From assembly GCF_001956315.1 (NCBI RefSeq), contig NZ_MOLY01000033.1:1-64000 (forward strand): a DNA stretch of 64,000 bases, read 5' to 3'. Shown one piece after another: positions 26,614 to 35,625 of the stretch (its first letter is position 1; each line of letters starts with the position of its first letter). The stretch comes from Sphingomonas montana (GTDB lineage Bacteria; Pseudomonadota; Alphaproteobacteria; Sphingomonadales; Sphingomonadaceae). The translations under genes were made by a program, and so were the position numbers. The notes below the pieces were generated by a model. It worked only from the letters and a program-made list of their open reading frames with translations. It was not told where the DNA came from and searched no databases.

Positions 26614-27768
26614 CTAGTACGAATCGGTGTCTTCACGGCTGCTCCGGATACCGGCGCGGAGCAGGAACATCGTCCGCTGTTCCGACGACGGCAACAGTTC
26701 GGCCATCAACATGTCGAGCGGCAGGTTGGCCCGTCGCACGACCTCCCGCAAGCTGGAACCGGTCAGCGACTGCGGTTCGTGGCGTTCGAAGAAAGCCGCG
26801 ATGTCCAGCAGCGTCGCCAGCGCGGTGGCGCGGTCCCGCGCCGGGTCCGGACGGGCGGCGGCGGTTCCGGCGGGGGCGGGGGCGGCGCCGTCGGATGCGT
26901 CGATCGCGGGCGTGTCGGCGACCGCGCGGTGCGGTGCGTGGCCATGTTCGCGGAGCAGCGCCAGTGCGGTTTCCAGCGGTTGCGCGACCTGCGATCCGAA
27001 CCGGCCGATGTCGGTCCGCATGTCGATCGCCGCCATCAGGCGGTCGAGTTCGGCCAGCGCCAGTTCCAGCGCGACCAGCTGTTCACCGACGAACGCGGGG
27101 GAGGCACGGGCGATATCCTCGCCGATCGCGGCGATCCCCTTGTTGCGGCGATCCACCAGCTGTTCGCGCATTTCCGGGTCGTCGTGGCGCACGGTGACAG
27201 CCTGCGCGATCTCCGCGGTCCACAGCGCGACCGGCGGATCGCCATGGTCGGACAGCGGCAGCAGCTTGATGGGTTGCAGCAGCAGTGCCGCATCGCCGCG
27301 CCCGAAGAGGCCGAACAGCGCGGCCAGCCGGGTTTCGACGCCGTCCTCGTCCTCCAGCGGATAGAGGCCCGCGTCCCAGTAAAGCTCGATCAGGTCCGCC
27401 AGCAGCGCCAGTCCGGCCGCCAGCCCGGCGAAACCGTCTGTTCTGAGCCACGCCTCGCACATCCAGGACGCGACCTGGAGGTCCTTTGCGACGCCGGCCA
27501 GCAGGGCATGGCCCGACTCGACGACCTCCTGCCAGTAATGCTGCCCGGCGCGGAGCGGATCGATCTCCGGGTCCGCGGCCGAAATGGCCTCGCGCTCCGC
27601 GCTCCGCGCCATCGCGCGCAGATCCTTCAGGCGGAGGTAAAGTTCGGATCCGGGGCCGCCGGCGCGCAGGTCGACACCGGCGGGGCCGGCGTCGAGAATC
27701 GTAGCGTCATCCAGCGGTGCCACCAGCGTGGCGATCGCGAAACGGTCATCCAACGCTGTCGCCCCCAC
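26614..27768 (-). CDS. tssA: T6SS protein TssA (ImpA N-terminal domain)
   Basis: 384 residues when started at the GTG at 27768. The ImpA/TssA N-terminal domain is clear ([18 protein letters not shown] about 45-62, [21 protein letters not shown] about 88-108, [13 protein letters not shown] about 122-134). A variable middle and a C-terminal helix follow ([16 protein letters not shown]). TssA primes and caps growing sheath and tube. The start is not certain: a TTG five codons later has a GGGGG stretch at good distance. It is the first gene of the minus-strand series; the kinase gene diverges upstream. Confidence 0.92.
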   Translation of the reverse strand: MGATALDDRFAIATLVAPLDDATILDAGPAGVDLRAGGPGSELYLRLKDLRAMARSAEREAISAADPEIDPLRAGQHYWQEVVESGHALLAGVAKDLQVASWMCEAWLRTDGFAGLAAGLALLADLIELYWDAGLYPLEDEDGVETRLAALFGLFGRGDAALLLQPIKLLPLSDHGDPPVALWTAEIAQAVTVRHDDPEMREQLVDRRNKGIAAIGEDIARASPAFVGEQLVALELALAELDRLMAAIDMRTDIGRFGSQVAQPLETALALLREHGHAPHRAVADTPAIDASDGAAPAPAGTAAARPDPARDRATALATLLDIAAFFERHEPQSLTGSSLREVVRRANLPLDMLMAELLPSSEQRTMFLLRAGIRSSREDTDSY

Positions 27769-27890
27769 GGAGTAGCCGTCCGGGACAGGGGCTATCCAGT
27801 CGGCCCGGCGCGGTCAAGCGGAGAGCGGCTAGGCAGCCGTTCGACGATCTGTTAGCCCGCAACGGTCGAGGGGCGCGGGGGGTCGGGCGG

Positions 27891-30005
27891 TTGCTGGAAC
27901 TGGTCGGACGATATCGGATACAGGAACAGATCGGCGAAGGCGCGATGGCCGACGTCTATCGTGCCTATGATCCGCACATTTCGCGCCCGCTGGCGATCAA
28001 GGTCCTGAAACCCGAATATCGCCAGGACCGCGAATATGCGCTGCGCTTCCTGCGCGAGGCGCAGGCGGCGGGGGCGTTGTCGCACCCCGGCATCGTCACG
28101 ATCTTCGACGTCGGCGAGATCGACGGATACCCGTTCATCGTGATGGAACTGCTCGATGGCGAGCCCCTGTCGGAGACGATGAAGCGCGAGGCGATGGCGC
28201 CGGCCGACATCATGAACATCGGGATCCAGCTGGCCGCGGCGCTCGATTATGCGCATGCGCAGGGCGTGGTCCACCGCGACGTGAAGCCGTCGAACATCAT
28301 CCTGTCGCCCGACCGGCGGACCATCAAGCTGCTCGACTTCGGCATCGCGCGGGTGACCGAGGCCGACCCGCTGTTCGAACAGGAAAGCCTGAAGACGCAG
28401 ATCGGGCAGATCGTCGGCACGCCGCGCTACATGAGCCCCGAACAGGCGCTGGGCCGCGACCTGGACGGGCGGAGCGACATCTTCTCGGTCGGCGTCGTGC
28501 TGTACGAACTGGCCGCGCGGCGACGGGCCTTCCCGGCGGCCAGCGCCGCGACGCTGACCGCGCAGATCGTCAACGCCGATCCGGAACCGCTGTCCGAAGT
28601 CGCCCCCGAAACACCGCGCGGGCTGCAGTTCATCATCCAGAAGGCCATGGCGCGGCAGCCGGCGATGCGGTTCGCGGACGGACGGCGGATGGCCGACGCG
28701 CTGCGCCTGGAACTGTCGGTCAGCAAGGCCGTGTCGGCAGAAGCCGTGGCGCGGCGCAGTTACCTGCCGCTGCACGTCCGGCTCACGCTGATCCTCGCGC
28801 TGCTGACCGCGGTGGTGCTGGCGGCTGCGGTGGGCACCGTGCTGCTGCGCCAGCGGCAGGCGATGGAGGAGGTGGCGCTGACCGCCGGGACCGCGGTGTC
28901 CGCCTTCGTCGCGAACAACGCGGCGCTGCGCGCGGTCGACAATGCGACATTGCCGACGCAGCTGCAGGACTGGGTGCCGGTCGAAACCTTCGTCAAGAGC
29001 GCGTCGACCGACCCCAATATCCGTCATATCATCGTCGTCGATGCGGGCGGCATCGTGCGCGCCGCGACGGACCGCGGGCTGACCGGCCGGCCGTACCGCG
29101 CGCCGACCGGCGGGGCGGTTGTCGGTCGCCGCGGCGACAGCGAAGTGACGTCGTCCGCCGACGATGGCGGTTTCCGGTTCGTACGGCCGATCCTCTATGC
29201 CGGGCGCAGTTTCGGCAAGGTCGACGTGGAGGTCAGCAAGGCGGAACTGGAATCCGCGCTGCGCCTGTCGATGTGGATGCTCGTGCTGCTGGCGCTGGTC
29301 ACGCTGGGCGCGGTGGCGGGCGGCACGTTCGTGACCGCGCGGCTGCTGGCGCAACCGATCCGCCGGCTGCGGTCGGCGTTGCTGGAGGTGGCGCGCGGCA
29401 ATCTCGACTTCCGCATCTCGCACCACCGCCGGGACGAGTTCGGCGAGCTTTTCGACGGCGTGAACATGGTGGCGCAATCGATGGAGGAGCGGCTGAATTC
29501 GGCAGAGGCGCTGCTGCTCGACGAGGTCGCGACGCCGGCTGCGGCCGCGGCTTCGCCGATGCCGCCGCGTGCCGTTCCGCCGGCGATTGCGGACGTGCCC
29601 GCGGTTGCGAGCGGGGACACGCCGGACGACGATCTTGCCGGGACCCGGATCGGGGTGGTTCCGCCGCCAAAGCCGGTGACCGAACCGGGTGTCGTGGAGC
29701 CTGTTGTCGCCAGGCCCGTCGTCGTTGAGGCCGCGCCGCTGCCGCCAGAGCCGAAGCCGGAAGACCGCGCGGCGCAGCCTGCCGCGCCGGACGATCGGGT
29801 TTCGCAGGCGTCGGTCGATCCGGTGCCGCGCGTATCGGACGAACCGGCCGGACCCGCCGCGCCGCAGGCGCCAGCCGCGCCAGCCGCTGCGGAGAGCGAC
29901 TCCCTGCCGGATGATCCGGTCGCGCCCGTCGCACCGGCGCGCCCCTGGCCGCATGACGAGGACGAGGATCACACGCTGGTCGGTCCGGAACCGGGCTGGC
30001 GGTAA
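27891..30005 (+). CDS. ppkA: T6SS membrane Ser/Thr protein kinase (PpkA/TagE-like) with HAMP
   Basis: 704 residues from a TTG at 27891, which has a GGGGGG stretch upstream; a GTG at 27717 would overlap the divergent tssA and is less likely. The cytoplasmic kinase domain (about 7-270) has GEGAMADV (15-22), Lys37, HRDVKPSN (128-135) and DFGIAR (149-154), all intact. Then come membrane helix 1 (about 297-319), a periplasmic sensor of Cache type (about 320-458), membrane helix 2 (459-485) and a HAMP segment (about 486-538). A long Pro/Ala-rich tail ends in DEDHTLVGP around Thr695. In other T6SSs this kinase phosphorylates Fha or TssL to start assembly. The PP2C gene at 3057 is its likely antagonist. 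Confidence 0.93.
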   Translation: MLELVGRYRIQEQIGEGAMADVYRAYDPHISRPLAIKVLKPEYRQDREYALRFLREAQAAGALSHPGIVTIFDVGEIDGYPFIVMELLDGEPLSETMKREAMAPADIMNIGIQLAAALDYAHAQGVVHRDVKPSNIILSPDRRTIKLLDFGIARVTEADPLFEQESLKTQIGQIVGTPRYMSPEQALGRDLDGRSDIFSVGVVLYELAARRRAFPAASAATLTAQIVNADPEPLSEVAPETPRGLQFIIQKAMARQPAMRFADGRRMADALRLELSVSKAVSAEAVARRSYLPLHVRLTLILALLTAVVLAAAVGTVLLRQRQAMEEVALTAGTAVSAFVANNAALRAVDNATLPTQLQDWVPVETFVKSASTDPNIRHIIVVDAGGIVRAATDRGLTGRPYRAPTGGAVVGRRGDSEVTSSADDGGFRFVRPILYAGRSFGKVDVEVSKAELESALRLSMWMLVLLALVTLGAVAGGTFVTARLLAQPIRRLRSALLEVARGNLDFRISHHRRDEFGELFDGVNMVAQSMEERLNSAEALLLDEVATPAAAAASPMPPRAVPPAIADVPAVASGDTPDDDLAGTRIGVVPPPKPVTEPGVVEPVVARPVVVEAAPLPPEPKPEDRAAQPAAPDDRVSQASVDPVPRVSDEPAGPAAPQAPAAPAAAESDSLPDDPVAPVAPARPWPHDEDEDHTLVGPEPGWR

Positions 30006-30176
30006 CCGGCGCGGTTCCAGGTTCGCGGCTCGAACTGGCATATGATGCGCGCAGGCTGGATCACCGGCCTGCACGGGTGCGCGCATCTTTCGGTTGAAAG
30101 CAATCCGGCTCAGCGCGGGACGATAGAACCGGAGATGGCCGGGGTCGCGCCCCGATGATGCACCGGACGACATGGC

Positions 30177-30201
30177 CTTCGCGGTGCGCAGCACCGCGAA
30201 G
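30177..30201. terminator. perfect 11-bp hairpin between convergent genes
   Basis: CTTCGCGGTGC (30177-30187) and GCACCGCGAAG (30191-30201) are exact inverse repeats around GCA. The hairpin lies between the kinase stop (30005) and the stop of the convergent LysM lipoprotein gene (30215). No T run is seen on either strand, so it may end or protect transcripts from both sides. Confidence 0.5.
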
Positions 30202-30214
30202 TGTCCTGCACCGA

Positions 30215-31036
30215 TCAGCGGCGACCCTGCACGGTGCTCTGGATGCGGCGGGCGCGGTCAAGGTCGGCGGCGATCGCGGCGTTGGCCGGATCGAGCGTGG
30301 TGGCGCGTTGCAGCAACTGGACCGCGCGGCCGATCGATCCCGCGTTCATCTGTTCCAGCCCCGCCCGGCGCAGGCGCGCGGCCCGGCCGGGATCGGCCCG
30401 CGGCCCCCGCGGAACGGGGATCGCGACCGCCGCGGGCGCACCCTGCGCCGCGCCCGATGTAACGCCGGCGCGCCGCGGCGGGCGGGGCGCGCGGCGTTCG
30501 CGCAACGGTGCCGGATCGCGCTGACGCCCCGGGATCATGATCGTCTGCCCGGGTTGCAGCGTGGATGGCACGGCGATGCCGTTATAGCGGGCGAGTGCGT
30601 AGAATTTGGACCCTGCACCCAGGAAGCGTGCGGCCAGCGTCGGAAACGTATCGCCCGGCCGGACGACATAGGCGAAGCTGTCCGTGCCGAAGAGTGCCTT
30701 GGGATCGCCGTCGATCTGCTCGAGCAGGTCGGCCGCGGCTCGGTTGGTCGGGTAATCGGATTGCAGGCGGCGGGCCTCGGCGCGCGCCTGATCTGCCTCG
30801 CCCCGGTTCATCAGGTCGTAGATGAGAGCCGTACGCTGACGCGCATTCAGATTGGGTGCGGTCTGCGGGGCGGCGGGGTTCGGCGCGGTGGCGAGCGGCG
30901 GCGGTTCGGGCAGCGGCGCGAGTTCCACCGCGTCCTTGTGCGAACAGGCGGACAGCAGCGCGAGAAGCGTCGCGATCGCAATCGGCCCGCCGCGGACGGA
31001 CTTGCCAGCAGTCGTCGGTATCAAGCCCAAACGCAT
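30215..31036 (-). CDS. LysM-domain lipoprotein with TPR-like repeats
   Basis: 273 residues from the ATG at 31036; an in-frame ATG at 31048 is also possible. The signal segment ends in a lipobox (LLSAC, Cys31). Helical repeats follow (about 60-105, RTALIYDLMNRGEADQARAEA), then a LysM peptidoglycan-binding domain (about 120-165, YVVRPGDTFPTLAARF...LQPGQTIMIP) and another TPR-like pair at the C-terminus (about 225-265). It should sit in the outer membrane or periplasm, attached to the cell wall. It lies between the T6SS kinase and a LysM-lysozyme gene, and no TssJ gene is seen, so it could be an envelope anchor for the T6SS membrane complex. That is inference. Confidence 0.85.
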   Translation of the reverse strand: MRLGLIPTTAGKSVRGGPIAIATLLALLSACSHKDAVELAPLPEPPPLATAPNPAAPQTAPNLNARQRTALIYDLMNRGEADQARAEARRLQSDYPTNRAAADLLEQIDGDPKALFGTDSFAYVVRPGDTFPTLAARFLGAGSKFYALARYNGIAVPSTLQPGQTIMIPGRQRDPAPLRERRAPRPPRRAGVTSGAAQGAPAAVAIPVPRGPRADPGRAARLRRAGLEQMNAGSIGRAVQLLQRATTLDPANAAIAADLDRARRIQSTVQGRR

Positions 31037-31138
31037 GTCGAATCCCATCCCCTCGCACCACAGCACGCCGGCCATCGCAAATCAGGCCTGCTTGCGCAAT
31101 GCCATGCGCATGCAATGCCCCGCCCGGACAGATGGGCT

Positions 31139-31167
31139 TTGACTTCACCGGTGACCGCATGAATATT
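31139..31167 (+). promoter_or_regulatory. candidate sigma70 promoter for the lysozyme-type effector gene
   Basis: TTGACT (31139-31144) and AATATT (31162-31167) lie 17 bases apart, matching the -35 and -10 consensus at five and four of six positions. They are about 90 bases upstream of the ATG at 31256 in an AT-rich patch of the divergent region. Confidence 0.45.
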
Positions 31168-31255
31168 GTCACAGTTGCGATCTAGTCATGGTTCGACGCA
31201 TGTCCGGCGGCAGAAGGTTGCTGCCGGTCGCGCCGGGATCGGAAAGGTTTACAGT

Positions 31256-32845
31256 ATGGCGGATATCGATCCGGCAAAACCCAGGGCCGTGACGCTGCAT
31301 ATCGTGCGGCCGGGCGAGTCGCTGGCATCCATCGCGCAGGATCATGGCGTGACGTTGCCCGCGGTGCTGAACGCGAACCGGCAGATCACGCAGCCGAACC
31401 TGATCCGGCCGGGACAGACCGTGCACCTGCCGGCCGGCGCGCATGCCCATGGCCGTGCCAGCGGGGCGCACAGGCCGGCGGGCGCACCGGGGGCCACCCA
31501 TGGCGGCCGTCCGGCACCCCACCACGCCGCCCCGTCCCCCAAACCGCGCGCCGCGGCCCCCGCGAACGGCCCGAGCCCCGCGCCCGGCGTTTCGGCGGCG
31601 GGTTTCGACTTTATCTACCACGGCGAACATGTCGACGGGATCAGCGAGCGGTTCCATTGGCCAAAGGGGGCCAGTGGCGTCACGCTGGGTTCCGGATACG
31701 ACATGCGGTACCGCAAGCCGGACCAGATCGTCCGCGAGCTGACCGAGGTCGGGCTATCGACCGCGCAGGCGCAGGTGGCATCGCGCGCCGCCGGCCTGTC
31801 CGGCGAGGAAGCACGCACCTTCGTCGCCGAGAACCGCGATGCGGTCCACCTGACGGACCGGCAGGAGAAGGCGCTGCTCGTCCGGTCGCTGCGCCCCGTG
31901 GTGGAGACGGTGCGGCGCGAAGTGACCGTGCCGCTGACCCAGAACCAGCGCGATGCACTGACATCGCTGGTGTATAATATCGGTGAACCCCGGTTCCGGA
32001 ACAGCGAGGTCCGCCGCCGGATCAACCAGCAGGATTATTCCGGCGCGGCCGAGGCGTTCCACATGTGGCGCAAGTCGGGCGGGTCGGTGTCGAAGGTCCT
32101 GGTCGAACGCCGCAGGCTGGAAGTCGCGCTGTTCAATCGTGCCGCGACCCCCGGTCCGCCCGCCACGCTGCCCACCGCCCCGGCGCGCGGTGGGGTGCCG
32201 TTGCGGCACATGAACGCGCCGGCCGGTGGCGCATCGGGCGGCAACCGCTTCGCCGATATCGTCCGGACGCGCGGCGATGCGTCGGCGCAGGCCGCGCTGG
32301 CCGCGGGCGAGCTGGTCATCGTCGGCCTGCGGACGCCCACCGCCTATGACTCCAACCGCGGTCGCGGGACGTATGACGATGCGATGGTGATCGTTCACCA
32401 GGTGGCGGGTTCGATCGATTCCGCCACATTCCGCTGCAACACCGAACCCAGTGCGCAATATGTGAACCATGCCGATCGATCGAAGCGCCCACCCGACGCG
32501 AACCGGGACGGGGTCGGCGATCTGGGCGTGCTGATGACCGGGCAGACGATCCATTATGTGATGGGGACGTTCCTGAAGGCGGCGGCACTGAAGATCGACC
32601 AGAGCCGCAGCTACCGGGTCGGGCGCGACACCAACCATGACAACCGGCATGGCGGCAACGATCCGGTGTCGATGGTGCCGGCGGCGGGCGGCATGCACAT
32701 CCACATCGGCGGGGCAACCAACACCTGGTCGATGGGATGCCAGACATTGCCGCCGACCGAACATGCGCGGTTCTTCGCGACGCTCCGCAGATGGGCGCCG
32801 CAGCAACGGAGCTTCTACTATGTCCTGGTCGATGGTGCGGCCTGA
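31256..32845 (+). CDS. LysM, lysozyme-like and L,D-transpeptidase-like fusion protein
   Basis: 529 residues with no signal peptide, from an ATG preceded by GGAAAGG. LysM domain (about 13-58), Pro/Ala-rich linker (60-113), a T4-lysozyme/GH24-like domain (about 114-295) with HGEHVDG, SGVTLGSGYDM (140-150) and QNQRDALTSLVYNIG (229-243), and a C-terminal domain (about 325-529) with HIHIGG (481-486) and WSMGCQ (491-496). The His and Ser-x-Gly-Cys spacing recalls the catalytic site of L,D-transpeptidases (YkuD family). Lack of a signal peptide, cell-wall domains and the place next to the T6SS kinase suggest an antibacterial T6SS effector. Two exported proteins follow in the same operon. A phage-like lysozyme origin is also possible. 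Confidence 0.85.
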   Translation: MADIDPAKPRAVTLHIVRPGESLASIAQDHGVTLPAVLNANRQITQPNLIRPGQTVHLPAGAHAHGRASGAHRPAGAPGATHGGRPAPHHAAPSPKPRAAAPANGPSPAPGVSAAGFDFIYHGEHVDGISERFHWPKGASGVTLGSGYDMRYRKPDQIVRELTEVGLSTAQAQVASRAAGLSGEEARTFVAENRDAVHLTDRQEKALLVRSLRPVVETVRREVTVPLTQNQRDALTSLVYNIGEPRFRNSEVRRRINQQDYSGAAEAFHMWRKSGGSVSKVLVERRRLEVALFNRAATPGPPATLPTAPARGGVPLRHMNAPAGGASGGNRFADIVRTRGDASAQAALAAGELVIVGLRTPTAYDSNRGRGTYDDAMVIVHQVAGSIDSATFRCNTEPSAQYVNHADRSKRPPDANRDGVGDLGVLMTGQTIHYVMGTFLKAAALKIDQSRSYRVGRDTNHDNRHGGNDPVSMVPAAGGMHIHIGGATNTWSMGCQTLPPTEHARFFATLRRWAPQQRSFYYVLVDGAA

Positions 32846-33476
32846 GCGACCGGTGCGACGGTTGCGAGCCGCATTGTCCGTCCTGTTCGCCTGTGCGGCG
32901 GCGGCGGCGGCGGCGGCGGGGGCATGGGCGGGCGGCGCGCCCGCGGTCACGCCCACGCCGGTTCCGCTGGCACCGTGCAGGATCGGACAGCAACGGCTGA
33001 CCGCGCTGACGCCGCTGGCGACCGTGCGGCGGGCGGTTGCGGGGGCGTTCCCGCGCGCCACGTTCGCGGACATGGCGGGTTCGGACCCCGACTATCGGCG
33101 GTTGCGCGTAACCGAGGGGGGCGCACCGTTGATGATCGTGAACTATCATGCGCGGAACCCGGCCCGTGCGGTGGCGTCGATCGAATTGCTGTCGCCACGG
33201 TTCGAACTGATGCCCGGCGTGCGGCCGGGCGTGCCGTTGTCCGTCGCGGCGCGGTCGCTGGGGCAGGTAACGCTGAGCTACAATCCCGAGATCGGGGTCG
33301 AAGCGATCGACGCGCCCGGGCTGCTGCCGACGCTGGCCAACTGGGAAGGCAAGGGCTGCGTGGTCAATCCGCGCATGGGGCCCGGCCGCCGGATCGGCCT
33401 GTACCCGGCCGGAACTTTCGAGACCCACCGCTACCGTCCCGGGGCGGTCATCAGCCAGATCGAGATCGGATTTTGA
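32832..33476 (+). CDS. exported protein after the lysozyme gene, candidate immunity
   Basis: 214 residues from the ATG at 32832 (an alternative ATG is at 32820). An Arg-rich start and a long Ala-rich hydrophobic stretch form a signal peptide, probably cleaved near WA-GG (about 33-35). The mature part has two cysteines (APCRIG, GKGCVV) that could form a disulfide. I know no family for it. It overlaps the end of the lysozyme-type gene by 14 bases, which points to coupled translation; a periplasmic protein next to a peptidoglycan hydrolase gene may be its immunity protein. Similar cargo-immunity pairs are known for T6SS, but here it is only inferred. Confidence 0.8.
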   Translation: MVRPERPVRRLRAALSVLFACAAAAAAAAGAWAGGAPAVTPTPVPLAPCRIGQQRLTALTPLATVRRAVAGAFPRATFADMAGSDPDYRRLRVTEGGAPLMIVNYHARNPARAVASIELLSPRFELMPGVRPGVPLSVAARSLGQVTLSYNPEIGVEAIDAPGLLPTLANWEGKGCVVNPRMGPGRRIGLYPAGTFETHRYRPGAVISQIEIGF

Positions 33477-34003
33477 TGCGCACCATGCCCCTGGTCCTGC
33501 TTCTGTGGCTTGCCGCATGCGGGCCGACCGATCCGGTCGTCGATGCGGCACCGGCCGCCGATACGGCGCCGGCGGCCGTGCCCGTCGCGCCGGCCGTGGA
33601 TGCACCCGGCGCGCCCGCTGCGCCCGCTGCGCCGGCCGCGGCGATCGGAACAGCCGAGGCGGACACGGCAGACGCCCCGACCGCGGTCGAGGAACTGGCC
33701 GGTCGGTGGCGTGTGACCGGTGTGGAGGTGGCCGACGGCCCGGTTTCGGCGGTGGACGCCAACGACCCGACGCTGATGGGGGCCGTGTTGTCCGTCACGC
33801 CGGACCGGCTGGCATGGGAACCGCACAAGGGCGGATTCTTCAGCGACACATGCCCGGATCCGCAGATCGGACCGGACGCGAGCGTCGGATGCGGGGAGGG
33901 GCAGTTCGGCCCGCCCGACATGCGCCTGGTGCAGAATGGCGACCGGCTGCGGATCAACTGGTACGACGGCGCGATCCTGCTGCTGTCGCGGGTCAAACCC
34001 TGA
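33476..34003 (+). CDS. lipoprotein, third gene of the lysozyme operon
   Basis: 175 residues. A short signal peptide ends in a lipobox (LAAC, Cys15). An Ala/Pro/Val-rich linker (about 20-65) leads to a compact domain with ELAGRWRVTGVEV, VLSVTPDRLAWEP and DRLRINWYDGAILLLSR, resembling a small lipocalin-like or META-like beta fold. The stop of the preceding gene and this ATG overlap (TGATG). As a lipid-anchored periplasmic protein linked to a cell-wall hydrolase gene it is another immunity candidate; it could also be a general envelope protein. Family not recognised with certainty. Confidence 0.8.
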   Translation: MRTMPLVLLLWLAACGPTDPVVDAAPAADTAPAAVPVAPAVDAPGAPAAPAAPAAAIGTAEADTADAPTAVEELAGRWRVTGVEVADGPVSAVDANDPTLMGAVLSVTPDRLAWEPHKGGFFSDTCPDPQIGPDASVGCGEGQFGPPDMRLVQNGDRLRINWYDGAILLLSRVKP

Positions 34004-34365
34004 GCCCAGCCGGGCGTCGGTATGTCGTGGCGAAAACGCGCGTTCATGTACCGGACGCAGCACCGGAGGCTGCGACAGGCACGATATGACGCGCCTAGCC
34101 CGGGCCCCCTGGTCCATGGCGGTCCGGCCGCGTCGTCGGCGTCGAACGGAATCGTGGCCCAACGGGTCTCGCTTCGAGAACGCCGTCACGTGGAGGGTGA
34201 GCGTAGGCGGACAGGGCGTGTGCAGTTCGGGCACGCTGCCGGCCCCGAAATCCAGGCCGGATCGCCACGACGTCGCCGCGGTGCTGCCGGAGCCGAGGTC
34301 GCACTGTCTTGCGCCTGCTTTGAAGGCAGGTTTTCTGGAAGGTAGAGAAGGATCCGAGATCCTGC
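34004..34365. other. intergenic region between convergent operons
   Basis: 362 bases between the lipoprotein gene and the stop of the first permease gene. No open frame here has a credible start or composition. Just past its right edge GGGAGGC (34375-34381) and GCCTCCC (34384-34390) form a small perfect inverted repeat within the 3' coding end of the permease gene; it may work as a terminator hairpin. Confidence 0.5.
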
Positions 34366-35625
34366 CTATCGAGAGGGAGGCAAGCCTCCCATGCCGTCGC
34401 CCCACTTCGGCGCCTTGGGGTAGTCGGTTCTGGTAAAGGGACGATCGCTGAACAGATATCCGTAGTAGAACTGGCGTAGTCGGGAATGGAATTCGCGGAT
34501 CCTGTCCTGATAGGCGAGCTGGGCCGAAAGATCGGTTTCCGCCATCCTGTGTAGCCGGGCTTGAAGACCGATGGCGGGGATGAACCAACCCAGCCGCTGG
34601 GTGAGACGATCCCGGTCGAGCAGGCCCTGTTGATAGGCACGCGCCGCGGGCGCGACGCTTTCGTCCGCGACCTCATGGAAAGCGAAATACCATTTGTCGT
34701 CGAACCCCTTGGGCGGCGATGCACCCGACCACCGCGGGTTCGTGCGATAGAAGGCGTTCAGCGTTTCCGCGCGCGGGATCTCCCATGCGGCATGCACCTT
34801 CTGCCGATGCGCGAGGGCCAGTTCGAGGCCCTGCCGGACCGGCACCGCGCTGTTGATCGCGAGATTGGCCAGCGTCGGGAGGATGAGCGTCAGGATCAGC
34901 CAGCCTGCGACGAGCGCGCCGGCATTCGCCGCCGACTTCCACCCGAGCCGTTCGACCAGCGTGGCCAGAGCCAGCCAGAACATCAGGTACAGCAATGCCA
35001 GCAGCGAAACGGCGACGATCTGCCCGGGCGGCACGCGCGACACCAGCGCCCCGACGAGGAAGGGCGGCAAGATCATGGCGTACAGGAGGAGGCCCCGAAC
35101 GGCGCGACGACGAAACCAGAGCAGCCCCGCGTTGCGCGACATCGCCTGGAGTGCCGCGCTTCGTCCCGCCTCGTCCTCGCGCGCGCGCAGGTCGTGGAGC
35201 AGCACGATGACGAACATGGGCAGGAGGTAGGTCAGGACGAACGCGAAATCGAACCGCCCGGGTAGCGCAAGTTCCGGATTGAATGTCTCGCCGTCGTAAA
35301 GCTGCGCTTCGAGGCCCAAGGCGCGGACGCGCAGGATGTACGGGGCGATATCGCGCTGGCCCAATGCGGCGAAGGCGAGTGGGTTGGGCGCGTTCCAGGT
35401 TGCGTGATATGTGCTGTACGGCGCGTCGCCCGGATTGTCGCCGTCGGCAAGCGCCGCGACATCGGCCGCCTGCACCGGTTGTATGCGCGCGATGACGGCG
35501 CGTTGCCGTGCGGTCTCGGCCAGCCCTGCGACGACGCTTGCCGTGGCGAGCGCAAGCAGCAGGAGCAGCGCCGGGATGGCAGCCCGTTCCCGCAGGAAAA
35601 GGCGCAGTTCATGTTTCCAGATCAT
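34366..35625 (-). CDS. ABC exporter permease, DUF3526-type (second)
   Basis: 419 residues from the ATG at 35625 (Met-Ile-Trp-Lys-His-Glu-Leu). An N-terminal membrane helix (about 12-35) is followed by a large periplasmic loop, then four or five helices (about 120-280, e.g. FAFVLTYLLPMFVIVLL) and another extracytoplasmic part before the C-terminus. This topology is that of ABC-2 permeases with DUF3526. The first four bases overlap the end of the other permease gene. With its neighbours it should form an exporter in the inner membrane. The substrate is unknown. Confidence 0.88.
   Translation of the reverse strand: MIWKHELRLFLRERAAIPALLLLLALATASVVAGLAETARQRAVIARIQPVQAADVAALADGDNPGDAPYSTYHATWNAPNPLAFAALGQRDIAPYILRVRALGLEAQLYDGETFNPELALPGRFDFAFVLTYLLPMFVIVLLHDLRAREDEAGRSAALQAMSRNAGLLWFRRRAVRGLLLYAMILPPFLVGALVSRVPPGQIVAVSLLALLYLMFWLALATLVERLGWKSAANAGALVAGWLILTLILPTLANLAINSAVPVRQGLELALAHRQKVHAAWEIPRAETLNAFYRTNPRWSGASPPKGFDDKWYFAFHEVADESVAPAARAYQQGLLDRDRLTQRLGWFIPAIGLQARLHRMAETDLSAQLAYQDRIREFHSRLRQFYYGYLFSDRPFTRTDYPKAPKWGDGMGGLPPSR

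Noticed and set aside
27852-30194. Long minus-strand open frame opposite the kinase gene
   Set aside because: His/Arg-rich shadow without motifs; the plus strand has all kinase and HAMP motifs.
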